From NCBI GenBank assembly GCA_016196505.1, contig JACPXO010000132.1:1-8636 (forward strand): a stretch of 8,636 bases of DNA, given 5' to 3'. Under the pieces are notes generated by a model. It saw only the letters and a list, made by a program, of their open reading frames with translations, searched no databases and was not told the DNA's origin. A program made the translations under genes and the position numbers. The stretch is from Candidatus Omnitrophota bacterium (lineage in GTDB: Bacteria > Omnitrophota > Gorgyraeia > 2-02-FULL-51-18). This document shows positions 6,834 to 8,636 of this stretch, one piece after another (within the stretch, counting starts at the first letter, position 1; every line of letters begins with the position of its first letter).

Positions 6834-7433
6834 TCAGTTGTCAAGGAGACGGGCGGCCGTCCGGGGAGACGTTTTCCCGGGAGTGTGGATGAACCGATGC
6901 GCGGCCAAATACGCCATAACCTCGGTCGCGCAAGTCTCGATATCCCTCCGGTCCGTATCGACGACGATCTCGGGGGCCAAGGGCTCTTCGTAGGGATCCG
7001 AGATGCCTGTGAAACGCTTGATCTTGCCTTCGCGGGCAAGCCGGTACATGCCTTTGACATCCCGCTCTTCGCAAACTCGTAGCGGGCACCGCACGTACAC
7101 CTCAACAAAATGGGGTTCCATCAAACGCCGGGCCTCCTGCCGCATCCCGCGATAGGGAGAAACGAAGGCGGCGGTGACCACCTTACTTTTCTTGATAAAA
7201 TCGGACGCGAAATGGGCGGCCAAGCTCACGTTTTTTTGGCGGTCCTTCATCGAATACCCCAGCGCGTGGCCATAGGCCAATCGAAAAGAATCTCCGTCCA
7301 AATTCTCCACAGGGTAGCCCAAAAGCCCAAGCTTTTTCGTCAAAGCGTCGGCGAGCGTGGTCTTTCCGGAGCACGGAAGACCGGTGAACCAAATGGCAAA
7401 ACCTCTTTTGAGATCTTTCATATCAAAAATCAT
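6834..7433 (-). CDS. cysC: Adenylyl-sulfate (APS) kinase-like protein, CysC family
   Basis: This is a P-loop kinase expected to phosphorylate adenosine 5'-phosphosulfate to PAPS with ATP in the cytoplasm. Of 199 residues, the key motifs are Walker A GLPCSGKTT (18-26), LDGDSFR (45-51), GYSMKDRQKN (59-68), FVSPYRGMR (90-98) and the lid region KGMYRLAREGKIKRFTGI (127-144) leading to SDPYE. Arg51, Arg65 and Asn68 correspond to the APS-contacting residues I recall from fungal APS kinase. The usual NIRR after the DR motif is NVSL here, and the P-loop has PC in place of SG. No sulfate-assimilation genes adjoin it. Some CysC homologues act on other nucleotides (for example Campylobacter Cj1415, in phosphoramidate synthesis), so substrate is uncertain. 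The ATG at 7433 overlaps a possible -10 box; ATG at 7421 (Met5) may be the real start. Confidence 0.85.
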   Translation of the reverse strand: MIFDMKDLKRGFAIWFTGLPCSGKTTLADALTKKLGLLGYPVENLDGDSFRLAYGHALGYSMKDRQKNVSLAAHFASDFIKKSKVVTAAFVSPYRGMRQEARRLMEPHFVEVYVRCPLRVCEERDVKGMYRLAREGKIKRFTGISDPYEEPLAPEIVVDTDRRDIETCATEVMAYLAAHRFIHTPGKTSPRTAARLLDN

Positions 7434-7460
7434 TGTAGTGAGAAATCACCGGCGAGTCAA
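7432..7460 (-). promoter_or_regulatory. Putative cysC promoter overlapping the first ATG
   Basis: On the minus strand TTGACT (7460-7455) and TACAAT (7437-7432) are spaced by exactly 17 bases, and the last two bases of the -10 box are the AT of the ATG at 7433. If used, transcription would start near 7425 and only the ATG at 7421 could be the start, with almost no leader. An alternative is TTGTCA (7492-7487) with GATAAG (7469-7464), also spaced by 17 bases, which would leave a leader of about 30 bases before 7433. Confidence 0.42.
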
Positions 7461-7485
7461 TTTCTTATCCCCCCATAGATTAAGG

Positions 7486-7555
7486 TTGACAAAAGAAGTT
7501 TTTGGCTCAAAATAGAGCGCATTTACCGAAGAAGTCTTTAGTTAATCGATATAAT
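7486..7555 (+). promoter_or_regulatory. Promoter region for tRNA-Glu
   Basis: Two candidate elements are visible upstream of the tRNA. One is a perfect -35, TTGACA at 7486-7491, with a poor -10, CAAAAT at 7508-7513 (16-base spacer). The other is a perfect -10, TATAAT at 7550-7555, ending 11 bases before the tRNA, with no good -35 (CGAAGA at 17 bases). The second would put the start about five bases before the mature 5' end. Which one is used cannot be settled by eye. Confidence 0.45.
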
Positions 7556-7566
7556 ATCAAGATTTT

Positions 7567-7639
7567 GGCCCCATCGTCTAGTGGCCTAGGACGTCACCCT
7601 CTCACGGTGAAGACACGGGTTCGACTCCCGTTGGGGCTA
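7567..7639 (+). tRNA. tRNA-Glu, anticodon CUC
   Basis: The 73-base cloverleaf is complete. The acceptor stem pairs GGCCCCA with TGGGGCT, including a G-U wobble at the first pair, followed by discriminator A. The D arm is GTCTAGTGGCCTAGGAC. The anticodon stem TCACC/GGTGA holds the loop CTCTCAC, giving anticodon CUC (reads GAG). The T arm is ACGGG-TTCGACT-CCCGT. It aligns throughout with E. coli tRNA-Glu. CCA is not encoded. No terminator hairpin is evident downstream. Confidence 0.95.
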
Positions 7640-7658
7640 ATTTCCCCTCATTCTCTCC

Positions 7659-7687
7659 TTGAATCCACCCCTTATTTGCTCTATATT
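7659..7687 (+). promoter_or_regulatory. Putative promoter of the GH94-like gene
   Basis: TTGAAT (7659-7664) and TATATT (7682-7687) are separated by 17 bases, matching the consensus at four and five of six positions. The predicted start near 7694 leaves a leader of about 24 bases before the ATG at 7718. The only Shine-Dalgarno-like sequence is GAGAG at 7703-7707, about ten bases before the ATG. Read-through from the tRNA promoter is also possible. Confidence 0.45.
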
Positions 7688-7717
7688 ATATGGCTCTGTA
7701 CCGAGAGTTACACCCAT

Positions 7718-8636
7718 ATGCAGAATACGACATCCAAACACTCCCTGTGGCAGTTCATAGATGATCAAGCTGGTTTCCGGGTTCAACACCCGGACGCGTT
7801 AAGCCGGCTCTACTTCCCTTTAGCCAATGAAGCGGGCATCCTGTCCAGCATTACGCCAGATCTTCACGGGGATATCAAAACGAATCACGACTCATTCCTG
7901 ACCCTGCCTGTCACCATTGAAGACCTGCATGATTCAAAATCCAGCCGCAATTTTTGGGTGTATGTAGAGGGGAAAGGCGCCTGGTCTTTGACCGGGATGT
8001 CGGCCTCACAACACGCCGCTAAATTTTTACGTAAACCGAAAGAAAAAGTCACCTTGGACGCGGGGATGCTCTGGCACAAGATCACCCGCGAAAACGAGGA
8101 CTGGGGCCTTAAAGCAGAGATCACGAACTTCGCCCCTGTTTCCAACGACACCCTCGAGATCATGATCGTGACCCTGACCAACACGAGTTCATCGCGGATC
8201 AAGGTCACCCCGACCTCAGCCATCCCCATTTTCGGCCGGTCGGCTGACAATCTCAGAGACCACCACCATGTGACCTCCCTTCTCCACCGTATCGTTTCGC
8301 ACCCGGCGGGCGTCATTCTGAAACCGACGATGTCTTTTGACGAGCGCGGCCATAAGATCAACGAGACAATCTACGCTGTGTTAGGCGCTACCGCCGGAGG
8401 CGAATTTCCGGTTGGCTCTTTTTTCACGACGCTAAGTTTTATCGGGGAAGGCGGCCATCTGGAAGCCCCTCAGGCCATTTTGGAGAACGCGCCCCCGCCT
8501 CAAAAGGACGGCGCTTCTTATCACGGCAAATCGGCCATAGGCGCGTTGCGGTTCAAAACAACGGCTCTTGCGTCCAGAGAAAAGATCAGTTTCGTGCTGA
8601 TGCTCGGCATCGCCACCCGTGAACACCAGATCGAGG
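7718..8636 (+). CDS. GH94-like glycoside phosphorylase (cellobiose phosphorylase type), N-terminal part
   Basis: This reading frame is open from ATG 7718 to the window edge, so 306 residues are seen and the gene is truncated by the window rather than broken. The sequence resembles the N-terminal beta-sandwich of large clan GH-Q phosphorylases, which cleave beta-glucosidic bonds with phosphate. Typical blocks are YFPLANEAGILSSITP (32-47) followed by LHGDIK, EDLHDSKSSRNFWVY (68-82), AEITNFAP (133-140), IPIFGRSADNLRDHHHVTSL (169-188) and SFDERGHK (206-213). No signal peptide is present, consistent with a cytoplasmic enzyme of roughly 800-1100 residues. The catalytic (alpha/alpha)6 domain lies beyond the window, so substrate (cellobiose, other beta-glucans) cannot be assigned. 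GH149 and GH161 relatives are alternatives. The family call comes from remembered similarity. Confidence 0.68.
   Translation, partial: MQNTTSKHSLWQFIDDQAGFRVQHPDALSRLYFPLANEAGILSSITPDLHGDIKTNHDSFLTLPVTIEDLHDSKSSRNFWVYVEGKGAWSLTGMSASQHAAKFLRKPKEKVTLDAGMLWHKITRENEDWGLKAEITNFAPVSNDTLEIMIVTLTNTSSSRIKVTPTSAIPIFGRSADNLRDHHHVTSLLHRIVSHPAGVILKPTMSFDERGHKINETIYAVLGATAGGEFPVGSFFTTLSFIGEGGHLEAPQAILENAPPPQKDGASYHGKSAIGALRFKTTALASREKISFVLMLGIATREHQIE

Noticed and set aside
6809..6834. Plus-strand intrinsic terminator at the hairpin followed by TTTT
   Set aside because: No plus-strand gene or promoter lies upstream that it could serve; the hairpin is better explained as the 3' end of cysC on the minus strand.
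6734..7108. Minus-strand frame of 124 codons overlapping cysC
   Set aside because: It is an out-of-frame shadow of cysC, whose own frame carries all kinase motifs.
7567..7639. tRNA gene as an integration site of a mobile element
   Set aside because: No integrase, no repeat of the tRNA 3' end and no change in gene character are visible on either side within the window.
7885..8361. Minus-strand frame of 158 codons inside the GH94-like gene
   Set aside because: The opposite strand encodes the recognisable phosphorylase domain across the whole stretch; this frame has no domain of its own.

Overview
The window is ordinary bacterial chromosome, roughly mid-50s % GC by eye. The organism appears to be diderm (Gram-negative type): it encodes a periplasmic Cu/Zn superoxide dismutase, a periplasmic solute-binding protein, a lipobox lipoprotein with a peptidoglycan-binding domain, and a secreted D,D-carboxypeptidase. 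The tRNA gene does not encode its CCA end. Small PG_binding_1 lipoproteins and a GH94-like phosphorylase recall Omnitrophota or another PVC-related lineage, but this rests on remembered similarity and is a low-confidence guess. I see no IS elements, CRISPR arrays, phage genes or attachment-site duplications.

Layout. At 19-861 (minus) is a compact penicillin-binding-protein-type D,D-carboxypeptidase. A divergent 67-residue gene with a CxxC/CxxH zinc-type pattern follows at 906-1109 (plus). From 6145 down to 1091 (minus) lies a tightly packed six-gene cluster: sodC, then the five genes of a branched-chain (hydrophobic) amino-acid ABC importer in the order binding protein (livK-like), permeases (livH, livM) and ATPases (livG, livF). 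Every junction inside the cluster overlaps except the 18-nt livK-livH gap. Upstream of it, at 6219-6725 (minus), is a peptidoglycan-binding lipoprotein gene followed by a strong intrinsic terminator. A stand-alone APS-kinase-like gene (cysC) is at 6834-7433 (minus). On the plus strand are a tRNA-Glu(CUC) gene at 7567-7639 and, from 7718 to the window end, the N-terminal part of a GH94-like glycoside phosphorylase.

How the genes fit together. The liv genes should form one inner-membrane importer with its periplasmic receptor. SodC would work in the same periplasm, and its stop codon overlaps the binding-protein start (GTGA), so the two look translationally coupled. The carboxypeptidase and the lipoprotein both act at the cell wall. 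The most interesting signals are modest: sodC joined to a liv importer; a terminator directly ahead of sodC that leaves little room for a separate promoter; and -10 boxes six bases from the start codons of two divergent genes (with a similar arrangement at cysC), which suggests leaderless transcripts. I found no convincing new multi-gene system.
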